This document shows, in pieces, positions 9,681 to 18,173 of a DNA stretch of 64,000 bases. The stretch's first letter is position 1. Each line of letters starts with the position of its first letter. The translations under genes and the position numbers were made by a program. Source of the DNA: Vagococcus fluvialis (GTDB taxonomy: Bacteria; Bacillota; Bacilli; Lactobacillales; Vagococcaceae); assembly GCF_003337315.1 (NCBI RefSeq), contig NZ_QPJV01000006.1, forward strand, positions 106,776-170,775, written 5' to 3'. Below the pieces are notes generated by a model, which saw only the letters and a list, made by a program, of their open reading frames with translations, was not told the origin of the DNA and did not search any database.

Positions 9681-10484
9681 ATGAGCAAGGTATTTTCTGA
9701 TTTATCTGGTAAAACTGTCTTGATCACCGGTGCCTCTAGTGGCTTAGGAGAAAGTATTGCTTACGAAGTTTCTCGAAAAGGAGCTCGTGTTATATTGTGT
9801 TCAAGACGAGAAGAAGAACTTCTAGCTTGCTTAAAAAAATGTGAATCTATCTCGAATCAAAAAGGTGCTTTTTACCCAATGGATATTTCTAACTATGATG
9901 AAGTAGAGTTAGTTTTAGAAAAAATAAAGTCTGACTTTGAAGAAATTGATGTACTGGTTAACTGTGCAGGCATGGGATTGTTCCAACCCTTTTTAGAATC
10001 GAACTTTAAAGACACAGAAAAAATGTTTTCTGTTAACGTACTTGGGTTAATTTATTTAACACAGCGAATTGCGTTAATGATGGCTGAAAAAAATAGAGGT
10101 CATATTATTAATATTGCTTCTCAAGCTGGTAAAATGGCAACACCAAAATCTAGTATTTATGCCGCAACTAAATTTGCAGTGATTGGTTTTTCAAATAGTT
10201 TACGATTAGAAATGAAACCCTTAGGTATTTCTGTAACTACTGTTAATCCAGGGCCAATTAAAACACCTTTCTTTGATTTAGCAGATCCAACAGGTAATTA
10301 CTTAGAGTCAGTTGGTAAGTTTGTTTTAGATCCAGAAGTGTTAGCTAAAAAAATAGTTAAAAGTATGGGAACTTATAAGCGAGAAATTAATTCACCTTAT
10401 ATAATGGAATTAGGTAGCAAATGTTATCACTTATTCCCTCACGTAGGAGATTATTTAGCAACCCATGTTTTTGATAAAAAATAG
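9681..10484 (+). CDS. SDR-family NAD(P)-dependent oxidoreductase
   Basis: Classical short-chain dehydrogenase: Rossmann motif GASSGLGESIA near residue 17, NCAGMG near 95, catalytic Ser in INIASQAG, and YAATK with Tyr160 and Lys164. At 267 residues it fits the classical group (DltE/YqjQ-like). The Arg-rich stretch CSRREEE after beta-2 suggests NADP preference. The substrate is unknown. It starts 3 bases after rnz and precedes a LapA-like protein by 12 bases, so it is probably in one operon. Confidence 0.9.
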   Translation: MSKVFSDLSGKTVLITGASSGLGESIAYEVSRKGARVILCSRREEELLACLKKCESISNQKGAFYPMDISNYDEVELVLEKIKSDFEEIDVLVNCAGMGLFQPFLESNFKDTEKMFSVNVLGLIYLTQRIALMMAEKNRGHIINIASQAGKMATPKSSIYAATKFAVIGFSNSLRLEMKPLGISVTTVNPGPIKTPFFDLADPTGNYLESVGKFVLDPEVLAKKIVKSMGTYKREINSPYIMELGSKCYHLFPHVGDYLATHVFDKK

Positions 10485-10496
10485 GAGTGAAATCGA

Positions 10497-10907
10497 ATGA
10501 AAAACACAACTAAAATGTTCATCATTTTAATATTAGCCTTTATTGTTGTTTTATTTTCAGTTATTAATGCTCAACCAATTGATGTTAACTTTTTAGTAAC
10601 AAAAGTATCATTACCACTTGCGGTTATTTTAATAGCAGCAGTTTTAGTTGGAGCTTTAATTGTCTTTATTGTTATGGCTAGTAGTATTTGGCAAAAGAAA
10701 CGCCAGATTAAAGAATTAAACCAAAGTCTATACAACAAAAACAGTGAATTAGAAGAAGGACAAGCCACTGAAGTCATTGCTTTAAAAGAAGAATTAAGAC
10801 AAAAAGAATTAGAATTATCAGATTTAAAACATCGATTAGTTAATGATATGATGTCAGATGATACTTTAAAAGTTAGTGATTGGTCTGATTTAATTGATGA
10901 AGATTAA
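10497..10907 (+). CDS. LapA-like two-TM membrane protein with coiled-coil tail
   Basis: 136 residues: two hydrophobic segments (about 6-26 and 38-62) joined by a short polar loop, followed by a charged, Glu/Lys/Leu-rich tail (about 70-118) likely to form a coiled coil in the cytoplasm. This is the layout of the LapA (DUF1049) family, which has no established role in Gram-positives. AGGAG lies 8 bases before the ATG. It is the last gene of the rnz transcript, followed by a terminator fused to a dispersed hairpin repeat. Confidence 0.8.
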   Translation: MKNTTKMFIILILAFIVVLFSVINAQPIDVNFLVTKVSLPLAVILIAAVLVGALIVFIVMASSIWQKKRQIKELNQSLYNKNSELEEGQATEVIALKEELRQKELELSDLKHRLVNDMMSDDTLKVSDWSDLIDED

Positions 10908-10925
10908 TAAAAATTAAATAAAAAA

Positions 10926-10966
10926 ATAAAGGACTGTGACATAAGTATGGCCACAGTCCTTTATTT
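10926..10966 (+). terminator. Terminator after the rnz-SDR-lapA group
   Basis: An 11-bp stem (10928-10938 with 10952-10962) ends in TTTAT. It sits directly upstream of the hairpin repeat, the same arrangement as at 24816-24850. Confidence 0.75.
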
Positions 10967-10973
10967 ACAAACT

Positions 10974-11090
10974 AAACGATGTCACAGAAGTAGCTTCTTC
11001 GGAAATAAGCCGAAAATCACAAAAATTTGAAGAACAATTTTCGTGATTTCCTTCTTATTTCTTGAAGCTGAATACTTCTGTCACAACCTC
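10974..11090. repeat. Dispersed imperfect hairpin repeat, long copy
   Basis: About 115 bases that can fold on themselves: outer arms 10980-10992 with 11073-11085, middle arms around 10996-11009 with 11053-11066, inner arms 11012-11027 with 11036-11050. Its left 42 bases match the repeat at 24859-24914 with about four differences. It has no coding role; the apparent upstream extension of the RodA frame runs through it. Confidence 0.75.
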
Positions 11091-11204
11091 TTTTTAAGAA
11101 ATCGTAAGGATATAAGAAATCAAATTCAAATTGCTATACTAAGAGGTAAAATTTATTGTATAATGTTAGTTATATTTGAAAACACGTTAGAAAAGAGAGG
11201 AAAC

Positions 11205-12398
11205 ATGGAACGAATAAAAAAGCGACAAATTAAACAAATTGATTATGGTATTTTACTTCCTGTCTTTTTATTATCCGTCATTGGTATGATGTCTTTGTAT
11301 GTGGCTCTTGATAAAGATGCTGGAGTAAAATCTATGGTCTCTCAAATGCTTCAACAAGGGTTGTGGTATGTTCTTGGAGGAGTGGCGATTTTTGTAGTTA
11401 TGCAGTTTAAACCAAAAACACTGTGGAAATTAACACCATTTGGTTATGTATTAGGTTTAGGTGTAATGACGGCACTACTCTTTTTTTATGATGTCACTTT
11501 AGCCACAAGAACAGGTTCTAAAAACTGGTTTAGATTTGGTAGTTTAACCTTTCAACCAGCAGAACTAATGAAAATTGCTTATATATTAATTCTTGCCTAT
11601 ATTGTCACCAGTCATAATTTGAAAAACAAAAACCGAACCTTGAAGACAGACGGCATGCTAATCTTGAAATTATTTTTAGTTACTATACCTGTTGGTGTGT
11701 TGTTACAATTACAAAATGATTTTGGAACAATGTTAGTGTTTATCGCTATTTTAGGTGGCGTATTTATTATGTCAGGTATCTCTTGGCGTATTATTGTACC
11801 TGTAACAATTTCTTTTGTTGTACTTGGAGCGCTCGTTTTATACTTAGTTACAACAGATATGGGAAGAGAGTTGTTAAGTAAGATTGGTGTTGAAAGCTAT
11901 CAATTTGCTCGAATTGATTCTTGGTTAGATCCTTTCCACGATGCAACAGGAAATTCTTACCAACAAGCTCAAGCCTTAAAAGCCATAGGTACAGGTGGCA
12001 TTGCAGGTAAAGGGTTTAATGTTTCTGATGTGTATGTCCCTGTTAGAGAATCAGATATGATATTCTCAGTTATTGCGGAAAATTTTGGTTTTATTGGTAG
12101 TACATTTGTTATTATCTTGTACTTCATTTTGATTTACCGTATGATTCGTGTGTGTTTTGATACTAATAATGAATTTTTATCATATATTGCAACAGGTGTT
12201 ATTATGATGATTTTGTTCCATGTTTTTGAAAACATTGGTGCAAACATTGGGTTACTTCCTCTAACAGGTATTCCGCTTCCTTTTATCAGCCAAGGAGGTT
12301 CGGCCTTAATGGGGAATATGATTGGTGTTGGATTAGTGATGTCAATGAGGTATCAGTACCAACCTGAAAGTAACTTTGAATATGAATTAAGCTATTAA
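11205..12398 (+). CDS. rodA: RodA-like SEDS peptidoglycan glycosyltransferase
   Basis: Polytopic membrane protein of the SEDS family (FtsW/RodA/SpoVE), which polymerises lipid II into glycan strands with a partner class B PBP. Seen: about ten hydrophobic segments, GSKNWFRFGSLTFQPAELMK (family signature, near residue 105), and the C-terminal LPLTGIPLPFISQGGSAL. The open frame extends upstream to 11043, but that part runs through the hairpin repeat and has no ribosome site. The ATG at 11205 follows AGAGAGG with good spacing and gives 397 residues, normal for RodA. It is a stand-alone gene. RodA is preferred over FtsW by overall look, but not certain. Confidence 0.9.
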   Translation: MERIKKRQIKQIDYGILLPVFLLSVIGMMSLYVALDKDAGVKSMVSQMLQQGLWYVLGGVAIFVVMQFKPKTLWKLTPFGYVLGLGVMTALLFFYDVTLATRTGSKNWFRFGSLTFQPAELMKIAYILILAYIVTSHNLKNKNRTLKTDGMLILKLFLVTIPVGVLLQLQNDFGTMLVFIAILGGVFIMSGISWRIIVPVTISFVVLGALVLYLVTTDMGRELLSKIGVESYQFARIDSWLDPFHDATGNSYQQAQALKAIGTGGIAGKGFNVSDVYVPVRESDMIFSVIAENFGFIGSTFVIILYFILIYRMIRVCFDTNNEFLSYIATGVIMMILFHVFENIGANIGLLPLTGIPLPFISQGGSALMGNMIGVGLVMSMRYQYQPESNFEYELSY

Positions 12399-12437
12399 AA
12401 AAATCTCGAAAGAATTACTTCTTTCGAGATTTTTTTT
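12397..12437. terminator. Bidirectional terminator between rodA and mntR
   Basis: A 12-bp perfect stem (12403-12414 with 12419-12430), loop TTAC, flanked by A7 and T8, lies between convergent genes. Confidence 0.9.
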
Positions 12438-13089
12438 AATATGAAAAGATAATTTGTGCTTGTTTAAAGCTAATGTGATGGGTGTCAGTTTTATCGTTAA
12501 TTGTAAATAACATTAACTCATTAAAATCATCAACTTCCGTAATATGAATCGTATCACCAATGTTCAAATCAATGGTGCTCATATAATTTAAAATACTTGT
12601 ATCATCCATCACACGGCGAACTTCTGGAGATTCACCTTGTTTAAATTGAGCAATAGGTTTAACTGCTTTTTCAATAAATACCTCATCATTTGGAATAATA
12701 CCTCCATGAGGACAAGTTTCTGGTTCACCTAAAAACTTATATAATCTTGCGAAAAAGACAGGGTCTTTCACATGCTCTAATTCTTCTGAGAGATTGTGTA
12801 AGTCATGTAATGAATAGTCTAATTTATCATATAAAAAGGTTTCAACAATGCGGTGGTTTCTAATGATGCCAGCAGTAATGTTGATGCCAGCTTCGGTTAA
12901 TTTCACGCCAGTGTATGGTTTGTAATCAATTAAACCGTCATTTTGTAATTTTTCAACCATTTCAGTTACTGAGGCAGGAGAAAACCCTAAATGAGTTGCT
13001 AATGTTTTATTTGAGACAAACTCATCAATGCCATTATTTTCATAAATTGCCTTTAAATAGTCTTCTTTGTTGCTTGATGATTTTTTCAT
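12436..13089 (-). CDS. mntR: DtxR/MntR-family metal-dependent repressor
   Basis: Manganese- or iron-sensing transcriptional repressor. Domains: N-terminal winged HTH with HLGFSPASVTEMVEKL near residue 25, a dimerisation and metal-binding domain (HLEELEHVKD-type His/Glu text and CPHGG near 125), and a C-terminal FeoA/SH3-like domain (about 145-217). With 217 residues it is the three-domain SloR/ScaR/EfaR type rather than the short B. subtilis MntR. The longest frame begins 8 codons earlier, but GTAGGAGG sits 6 bases before the ATG at 13089, which I chose. Likely target: the palindrome at 5938-5953 upstream of the metal ABC operon, 7 kb away. Confidence 0.9.
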   Translation of the reverse strand: MKKSSSNKEDYLKAIYENNGIDEFVSNKTLATHLGFSPASVTEMVEKLQNDGLIDYKPYTGVKLTEAGINITAGIIRNHRIVETFLYDKLDYSLHDLHNLSEELEHVKDPVFFARLYKFLGEPETCPHGGIIPNDEVFIEKAVKPIAQFKQGESPEVRRVMDDTSILNYMSTIDLNIGDTIHITEVDDFNELMLFTINDKTDTHHISFKQAQIIFSY

Positions 13090-13239
13090 TGTTTTCCTCC
13101 TACAAATAATCAAGGGAAAAAATTTCCTTCTAACTAATATATTTTACCACATTTTTACCAATTTATAAAAAAAATTGCCAAACACTTTTTTTAAGGTATG
13201 CTATACTAAGAAAAGCATAATTGAAAGTGAGGCAAAATA

Positions 13240-13593
13240 ATGGCAACTTTTTATTGGTACCCAAAATGTTCAACATGTAAGAAAGCGAAAATCTGGCTTG
13301 ATGAGAACAATATTAGTTACGATATGATTGATATGATTAAAGAGCCACCAGCAAAAGATCTATTAATAACTTGGATGGAAAATAATGATTATCCAATTCG
13401 CCGTTTCTTCAATACAAGTGGAATTCGTTATAGAGAACAGGGACTAAAAGATTTAGTTGGAGAGTTCTCAATGGATGAAGCCGCAACTAGATTAACTGCT
13501 GATGGTATGTTAATCAAACGACCTATTATGGTTGTAGACAATAAAGTTTTATTAGGATTTAAAGAGGCTGAATACGTAGAGCTCTTTTTATAG
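13240..13593 (+). CDS. ArsC/Spx-family thioredoxin-fold protein
   Basis: 117-residue protein of the ArsC/Spx superfamily with CxxC motif CSTC at residues 10-13 and the family text IKEPP and KRPIMV near 38 and 92. Members are either glutaredoxin-like arsenate reductases or RNA-polymerase-binding regulators (Spx). Lack of the Spx-typical Gly52 region and the isolated context leave the role open; I infer a thiol-redox protein. GTGAGG precedes the ATG. It is followed after 12 bases by the GcvH-like gene, so the two are co-transcribed. Confidence 0.85.
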   Translation: MATFYWYPKCSTCKKAKIWLDENNISYDMIDMIKEPPAKDLLITWMENNDYPIRRFFNTSGIRYREQGLKDLVGEFSMDEAATRLTADGMLIKRPIMVVDNKVLLGFKEAEYVELFL

Positions 13594-13605
13594 GAGGAAA
13601 TGAAA

Positions 13606-13890
13606 ATGGCTGAAGAAAATTTATGGCTTAAAGAAGAAGATGGAGTTGTGACTGTAGGTTTAACAGCAGTTGCTCAAGATGATTTAGGCAGTATTAGTTT
13701 TGCTATGCTACCTAAAGTCGGAACAGTTGTTACAAAAGGTGACAGTGTAGTAGAACTTGAAGCTGAAAAAGCTGTAGTTGAATATGAAACACCTGTTTCT
13801 GGAACAGTTTCTGAAATTAATGAAGCTGGACAAAAAGATACTAAAATTTTAGATGAACCAGATGCTTGGTTATTTAAAGTAACGAAATAA
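13606..13890 (+). CDS. Short GcvH-like lipoyl-carrier protein
   Basis: 94-residue single lipoyl domain of the glycine-cleavage H-protein family. The lipoyl-lysine lies in ELEAEKAVVEYETPVSG (Lys55 from this start). Typical GcvH is about 125-130 residues, so this is a shortened form. AGGAGG is only 2 bases from the first ATG (13600) but 8 from the second (13606), so the second is chosen. No gcvT/gcvP/lipoate-ligase genes are nearby. In Firmicutes, GcvH can act as the lipoyl donor from which E2 subunits are modified, and this window does hold a PDH E2 (48017); that link is inference. Confidence 0.85.
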   Translation: MAEENLWLKEEDGVVTVGLTAVAQDDLGSISFAMLPKVGTVVTKGDSVVELEAEKAVVEYETPVSGTVSEINEAGQKDTKILDEPDAWLFKVTK

Positions 13891-13891
13891 A

Positions 13892-13922
13892 GAAAGATGT
13901 CATTATGGCATCTTTTTTATTT
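13892..13922 (+). terminator. Terminator after the GcvH-like gene
   Basis: A short stem (AAAGATG with CATCTTT plus G-U pairs) runs into a T run. Confidence 0.65.
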
Positions 13923-14074
13923 TGTTTTTAATTTATTAATAAATAACATTAAATCTTTTATATTTTTTTCACATTTTTACTAATAAGAGTTCATATTATA
14001 TTAGTTTTATGTTAAAATCTAGATAAAATAATTTGTGAAAAATTTTATAAATTGAAAGATTAGGTGAATAAATA

Positions 14075-14521
14075 ATGGCTTTAGCGAAAATAGTTTATGC
14101 AAGTATGACTGGAAATACTGAGGAAATATCAGATATTATTGAAGAAAAATTAGAAGATGAAGGTTTTGAAATAGAACGTGAAGAATGTTCAGATGTAGAT
14201 TCCGATTTTTTTGAAGATGCAGATGTTTGTATTGTAGCAACTTACACATATGGTGATGGAGAACTACCATTTGAATTTGAAGATTTCTTTGAAGATTTAA
14301 AAGATGAAGATTTAAGTGGTAAATTATTTGGTGTTGTAGGCTCTGGTGATAAAGAATATGGTGAATATTACTGTCAATCGGCGAGAGATTTTGTGGAACA
14401 ATTCAAGAAAACTGGTGCAATTCAAGGTGCAGAGTTAGTTTGTATTGAAAACAATGCTGAGGACGAAGATATTGATTTGCTACAAACATTTGTTGAAGAA
14501 TTAAAATCAAATCTAGCTTAG
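14075..14521 (+). CDS. Flavodoxin
   Basis: Small FMN electron carrier in the cytoplasm. FMN phosphate loop MTGNTEE at about residues 11-17, isoalloxazine loops TYTYGDGELP near 58 and GSGDKEYGEYYCQS near 90. The 148 residues fit a short-chain flavodoxin and the composition is very acidic, as usual. It lies directly upstream of the NifJ gene, same strand, separated by a hairpin terminator. The pairing strongly suggests it accepts low-potential electrons from pyruvate oxidation. Confidence 0.94.
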   Translation: MALAKIVYASMTGNTEEISDIIEEKLEDEGFEIEREECSDVDSDFFEDADVCIVATYTYGDGELPFEFEDFFEDLKDEDLSGKLFGVVGSGDKEYGEYYCQSARDFVEQFKKTGAIQGAELVCIENNAEDEDIDLLQTFVEELKSNLA

Positions 14522-14523
14522 TA

Positions 14524-14559
14524 AAGAGTTGTGACTTAACTTTGTCACAGCTCCTTTTA
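14524..14559 (+). terminator. Terminator or attenuating hairpin between flavodoxin and nifJ
   Basis: A 12-bp stem (14524-14535 with 14544-14555, with one G-U) plus a short T run. Since nifJ starts 35 bases later, it may only partly terminate and so set a flavodoxin:NifJ ratio. Confidence 0.65.
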
Positions 14560-14593
14560 GTTACAAATTCAATATATAAAAGAGGGAAAATAA

Positions 14594-17500
14594 ATGAGTA
14601 AGCAATATGTGACAATGGATGGAAATACAGCAGCAGCTTATATATCATATGCTTTTAGTGAAGTATCAGCTGTTTTTCCAATTACACCCAGTTCAACTAT
14701 GGCAGAAGTAGTTGAAGAATGGTCAAGTAAATCAAGAAAAAATATGTTTGGTGAGCCACTTAAAGTAATTAACATGCAATCAGAAGCAGGAGCTGCAGGA
14801 GCAGTACACGGCTCTTTAAAATCTGGTGCTTTAACAACAACTTATACTGCCTCTCAAGGTCTATTATTAATGATTCCAAATATGTATAAAATAGCTGGCG
14901 AGTTATTGCCCACTGTTTTCCATGTGGCTTCACGTGCTGTAACTACGAATGCTTTAAGTATTTTTGGAGATCACGGGGACGTTATGGCAGCCAGACAAAC
15001 TGGTTTTTGTATGTTAGCTGAAAGTTCAGTACAAGAGGTTATGGATTTATCCGCTGTTGCTCATTTAGCGTCATTAAAAGCAAGTTTACCATTTATGAAT
15101 TTCTTTGATGGTTTTAGAACAAGCCATGAGTTACAAAAAATTGAATTAATTCCTTATGAAACACTAAAAGAATTAGTGCCTTTAAAAGAATTAGAGGCTT
15201 TTAGAAATAGAAGTATGAATCCAAATCATCCGACAGTATCTGGAACGGCTCAAAATCCAGATATTCATTTCCAACAGCGAGAAACAATTAATAGTCATTA
15301 TGAACTTGTTCCAGAAATTGTTCAGTCTTATATGAAAGAGATTAATGAAATAAGAGGCACAGATTATGATTTAACTAATTATTATGGTGATAAAGAGGCA
15401 ACAGAAGTTATTATTTCTATGGGGTCAGTTTCTCCAACAATAAGACAAACTGTTGATTACTTAAATCAAAATGGTCGTAAAGTAGGGCATATTAATATTC
15501 ACTTGTATCGTCCTTTCCCAGTAAAAAATTTGTTGGAAAAATTACCTGAAACAGTTGAAAAAGTGGCTGTATTAGACAGAACTAAAGAACCAGGGGCAAA
15601 TGGAGAACCATTATTATTAGATGTTCAAAGTGCCTTGTATCGTCATAAAAACCGACCTATTATCATTGGTGGAAGATACGGATTAGGTTCAAAAGATGTG
15701 CCACCAAATCAAATTAAAGCTATTTTTGATCATCTATTACTTGATGAGGAAGATCTTAAAGAACGTTTTACAGTCGGAATTATTGATGATGTAACTCATT
15801 TATCATTACCTGTGACTGAAGTTCTTGACTTAACACCAAGTTCAACATACCAAGCAAAATTTTGGGGTTTTGGTTCTGATGGAACAGTAGGTGCTAATAA
15901 ACAAGCTATTAAAATTATTGGGAATCATACAGACATGTATGCCCAAGCTTATTTTTCTTATGATTCTAAAAAATCAGGTGGTTTAACTAACTCTCATTTA
16001 AGATTTGGTAAGGAACCCATTGATTCAACATATTTAATTGAACAAGCTGATTTTATCGGTTGTCATAATGCGTCTTATATTCATCAGTATGATTTATTAA
16101 AAGGCATTAAACCAAAGGGAATCTTTTTATTAAATACAACTTGGAATAAGGATCGTGTTTTAAAATTACTTCCTAAACATTTGAAAAAAGAATTAGCTCG
16201 TAAACAAGTAAAATTTTATATTATTAATGCTATGGAAATTGCTCAAGAAGTAGGATTAGGTCGTCGAATTAATACAGTTATGTCTACTGCCTTTTTTGAG
16301 TTGACAACTCTTTTAAAACGTGAAGAATTTGTAACTTATTTAAAAGAAGAAGTTTCAGCAGCATACGGGAAAAAATCTCAAGAAATTGTTAAAAGAAATC
16401 ATCTAGCAATTGATCAAACATTTGATCATTTAATAGAAGTAGAGGTTCCAGCAGAGTGGGCAGAACTTGAATTAAAAGATAAAAAAGTTGATTTATCAAA
16501 ACCACAATATGTTAGAGAAATTTTAGAACCAATTAATCGTCAAGAAGGAGACAGTTTAACTGTTAAAAATCTTGTTGATAATCAAATGACAGATGGTTCA
16601 GTCCCACTTGGAACAACAGCTTATGAAAAACGTGGTATTGCTCTTGAAGTTCCTGAGTGGCAAATGGATGCCTGTACAATGTGTAATGAGTGTGCTTTTG
16701 TTTGTCCACACGCAGCTATTAGACCGTTTTTAGCAGATTCAGAAGAATTGGAAAATGCACCAGAAGGTTATTTAGTAAGAGAAATGAAAGGTGCAGATGG
16801 TTTGATGTACCGTATTCAAGTATCATTAGAGGACTGTACTGGATGTGGTCTTTGTGTAGATGTTTGTCCTGCTAAAGAAAAAGCTTTGATTATGAAACCT
16901 TATGAAGAGCAAAAAGAGGAAGCTCTAAATTGGGCATTTGCTATGACACTAAAACAAAAAGTCAATCCAATTAAGAAAAAAGAAAGTATAAAAGGTTCAC
17001 AATTTGAGAAACCATTACTTGAATTCTCAGGTGCTTGTTCAGGTTGCGGCGAAACTCCTTATATTAAGCTGCTAACTCAACTTTACGGAGACCGAATGTT
17101 AATTGCCAATGCAACAGGTTGTGCCTCAATTTGGGGTGGTTCTGCTCCGTCAACTCCTTATACAACAAATGAGGAAGGACAAGGGCCAGCTTGGAGTAAC
17201 TCTTTATTTGAAGATAATGCTGAATTTGGATTTGGTATGTATTTAGCAAATCAAACGAAAAGAGAACACCTAGCTCATTTAATTGAAAAAGCTATTACAG
17301 ATAAAATCGGTAGTTCAGACTTACAAGAATTAATGAAAGATTGGCTTGAAACTAAAGAAGTAGGAGAAGGCTCAAGACAACGTTCAACAAAACTTGAAGC
17401 GTTACTAAAAGAAGAAGCAACTACGAATTCTTTACTTGAAAGTATTTTAAGAGAAAAAGATTTATTTGTTAAACCAAGTCAATGGATCATTGGTGGTGAT

Positions 17501-18127
17501 GGTTGGGCTTATGATATCGGATTTGGTGGAATTGACCATGTGTTATCAAGCGGAGAAGATGTTAATATTTTTGTTATGGATAACGAAGTATACTCTAATA
17601 CAGGTGGACAAACATCAAAAGCAACACCAACTGCAGCTATTGCTAAATTTTCATCTAATGGTAAAAGAACAGCTAAAAAAGATTTAGGTTTGATTGCTAT
17701 GACATATGGCAATGTTTACGTTGCACAAGTAGCGTTAAATGCTAACCCAATGCAAACAATCAAGGCTTTAGATGAAGCTGAAAAATTCCCTGGTCCCTCA
17801 TTAATTATTGGTTACGTCCCTTGTATTAATCACGGGATTAAAGGTGGTATGAGCCAAGCTGTCCAAGTGACAAAAGAAGCTGTGGAATCTGGTTATTGGC
17901 CGCTTTATCGCTTTGACCCAAGATTAACTGAAAAACGAAAAGAACCACTTCGAATGGATTATAAAAAATCTGATTTTGATAAATTGCCAGAGTTCTTTAA
18001 AAATCAAACTCGTTTTTCTGCATTAGAAAATGTGTTAGAGGAAGAAGAAGCAAGTAGTTTGCTTGAAAAATCAGCTGATGAAATCATTGAAAAAGCTCAA
18101 ACATATAAAGAGTTATCAGGAAAATAA
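14594..18127 (+). CDS. nifJ: Pyruvate:flavodoxin/ferredoxin oxidoreductase
   Basis: Oxidises pyruvate with CoA to acetyl-CoA and CO2, reducing flavodoxin or ferredoxin. At 1177 residues it is the single-chain, homodimeric form. In order: N-terminal PFOR domain (PITPSSTMAE near 30), the gamma-type domain (FWGFGSDGTVGANKQAIK near 425), a two-[4Fe-4S] ferredoxin domain (CTMCNECAFVCP near 693 and CTGCGLCVDVCP near 748), and the TPP domain with the proximal-cluster motif CSGCGETPY near 814, GDGWAYDIG near 968 and DNEVYSNTGGQTS. All expected cysteines are present. Oxygen-sensitive in known cases; paired with the upstream flavodoxin. The organism also carries PDH at 45.9-51 kb. Confidence 0.97.
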   Translation: MSKQYVTMDGNTAAAYISYAFSEVSAVFPITPSSTMAEVVEEWSSKSRKNMFGEPLKVINMQSEAGAAGAVHGSLKSGALTTTYTASQGLLLMIPNMYKIAGELLPTVFHVASRAVTTNALSIFGDHGDVMAARQTGFCMLAESSVQEVMDLSAVAHLASLKASLPFMNFFDGFRTSHELQKIELIPYETLKELVPLKELEAFRNRSMNPNHPTVSGTAQNPDIHFQQRETINSHYELVPEIVQSYMKEINEIRGTDYDLTNYYGDKEATEVIISMGSVSPTIRQTVDYLNQNGRKVGHINIHLYRPFPVKNLLEKLPETVEKVAVLDRTKEPGANGEPLLLDVQSALYRHKNRPIIIGGRYGLGSKDVPPNQIKAIFDHLLLDEEDLKERFTVGIIDDVTHLSLPVTEVLDLTPSSTYQAKFWGFGSDGTVGANKQAIKIIGNHTDMYAQAYFSYDSKKSGGLTNSHLRFGKEPIDSTYLIEQADFIGCHNASYIHQYDLLKGIKPKGIFLLNTTWNKDRVLKLLPKHLKKELARKQVKFYIINAMEIAQEVGLGRRINTVMSTAFFELTTLLKREEFVTYLKEEVSAAYGKKSQEIVKRNHLAIDQTFDHLIEVEVPAEWAELELKDKKVDLSKPQYVREILEPINRQEGDSLTVKNLVDNQMTDGSVPLGTTAYEKRGIALEVPEWQMDACTMCNECAFVCPHAAIRPFLADSEELENAPEGYLVREMKGADGLMYRIQVSLEDCTGCGLCVDVCPAKEKALIMKPYEEQKEEALNWAFAMTLKQKVNPIKKKESIKGSQFEKPLLEFSGACSGCGETPYIKLLTQLYGDRMLIANATGCASIWGGSAPSTPYTTNEEGQGPAWSNSLFEDNAEFGFGMYLANQTKREHLAHLIEKAITDKIGSSDLQELMKDWLETKEVGEGSRQRSTKLEALLKEEATTNSLLESILREKDLFVKPSQWIIGGDGWAYDIGFGGIDHVLSSGEDVNIFVMDNEVYSNTGGQTSKATPTAAIAKFSSNGKRTAKKDLGLIAMTYGNVYVAQVALNANPMQTIKALDEAEKFPGPSLIIGYVPCINHGIKGGMSQAVQVTKEAVESGYWPLYRFDPRLTEKRKEPLRMDYKKSDFDKLPEFFKNQTRFSALENVLEEEEASSLLEKSADEIIEKAQTYKELSGK

Positions 18128-18173
18128 AAAACATCGTTGACTAGGATTAAATCTAGTTAGCGATGTTTTTTAC
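18124..18173. terminator. Bidirectional terminator between nifJ and the GGDEF gene
   Basis: A 17-bp stem with two G-U pairs flanked by A6 and T6. The last codons of the minus-strand diguanylate cyclase gene lie inside it. Confidence 0.85.

Noticed and set aside
11043..11204. Upstream extension of the RodA frame (54 extra codons)
   Set aside because: It runs through the hairpin repeat, has no ribosome site, and the ATG at 11205 gives the normal RodA length.
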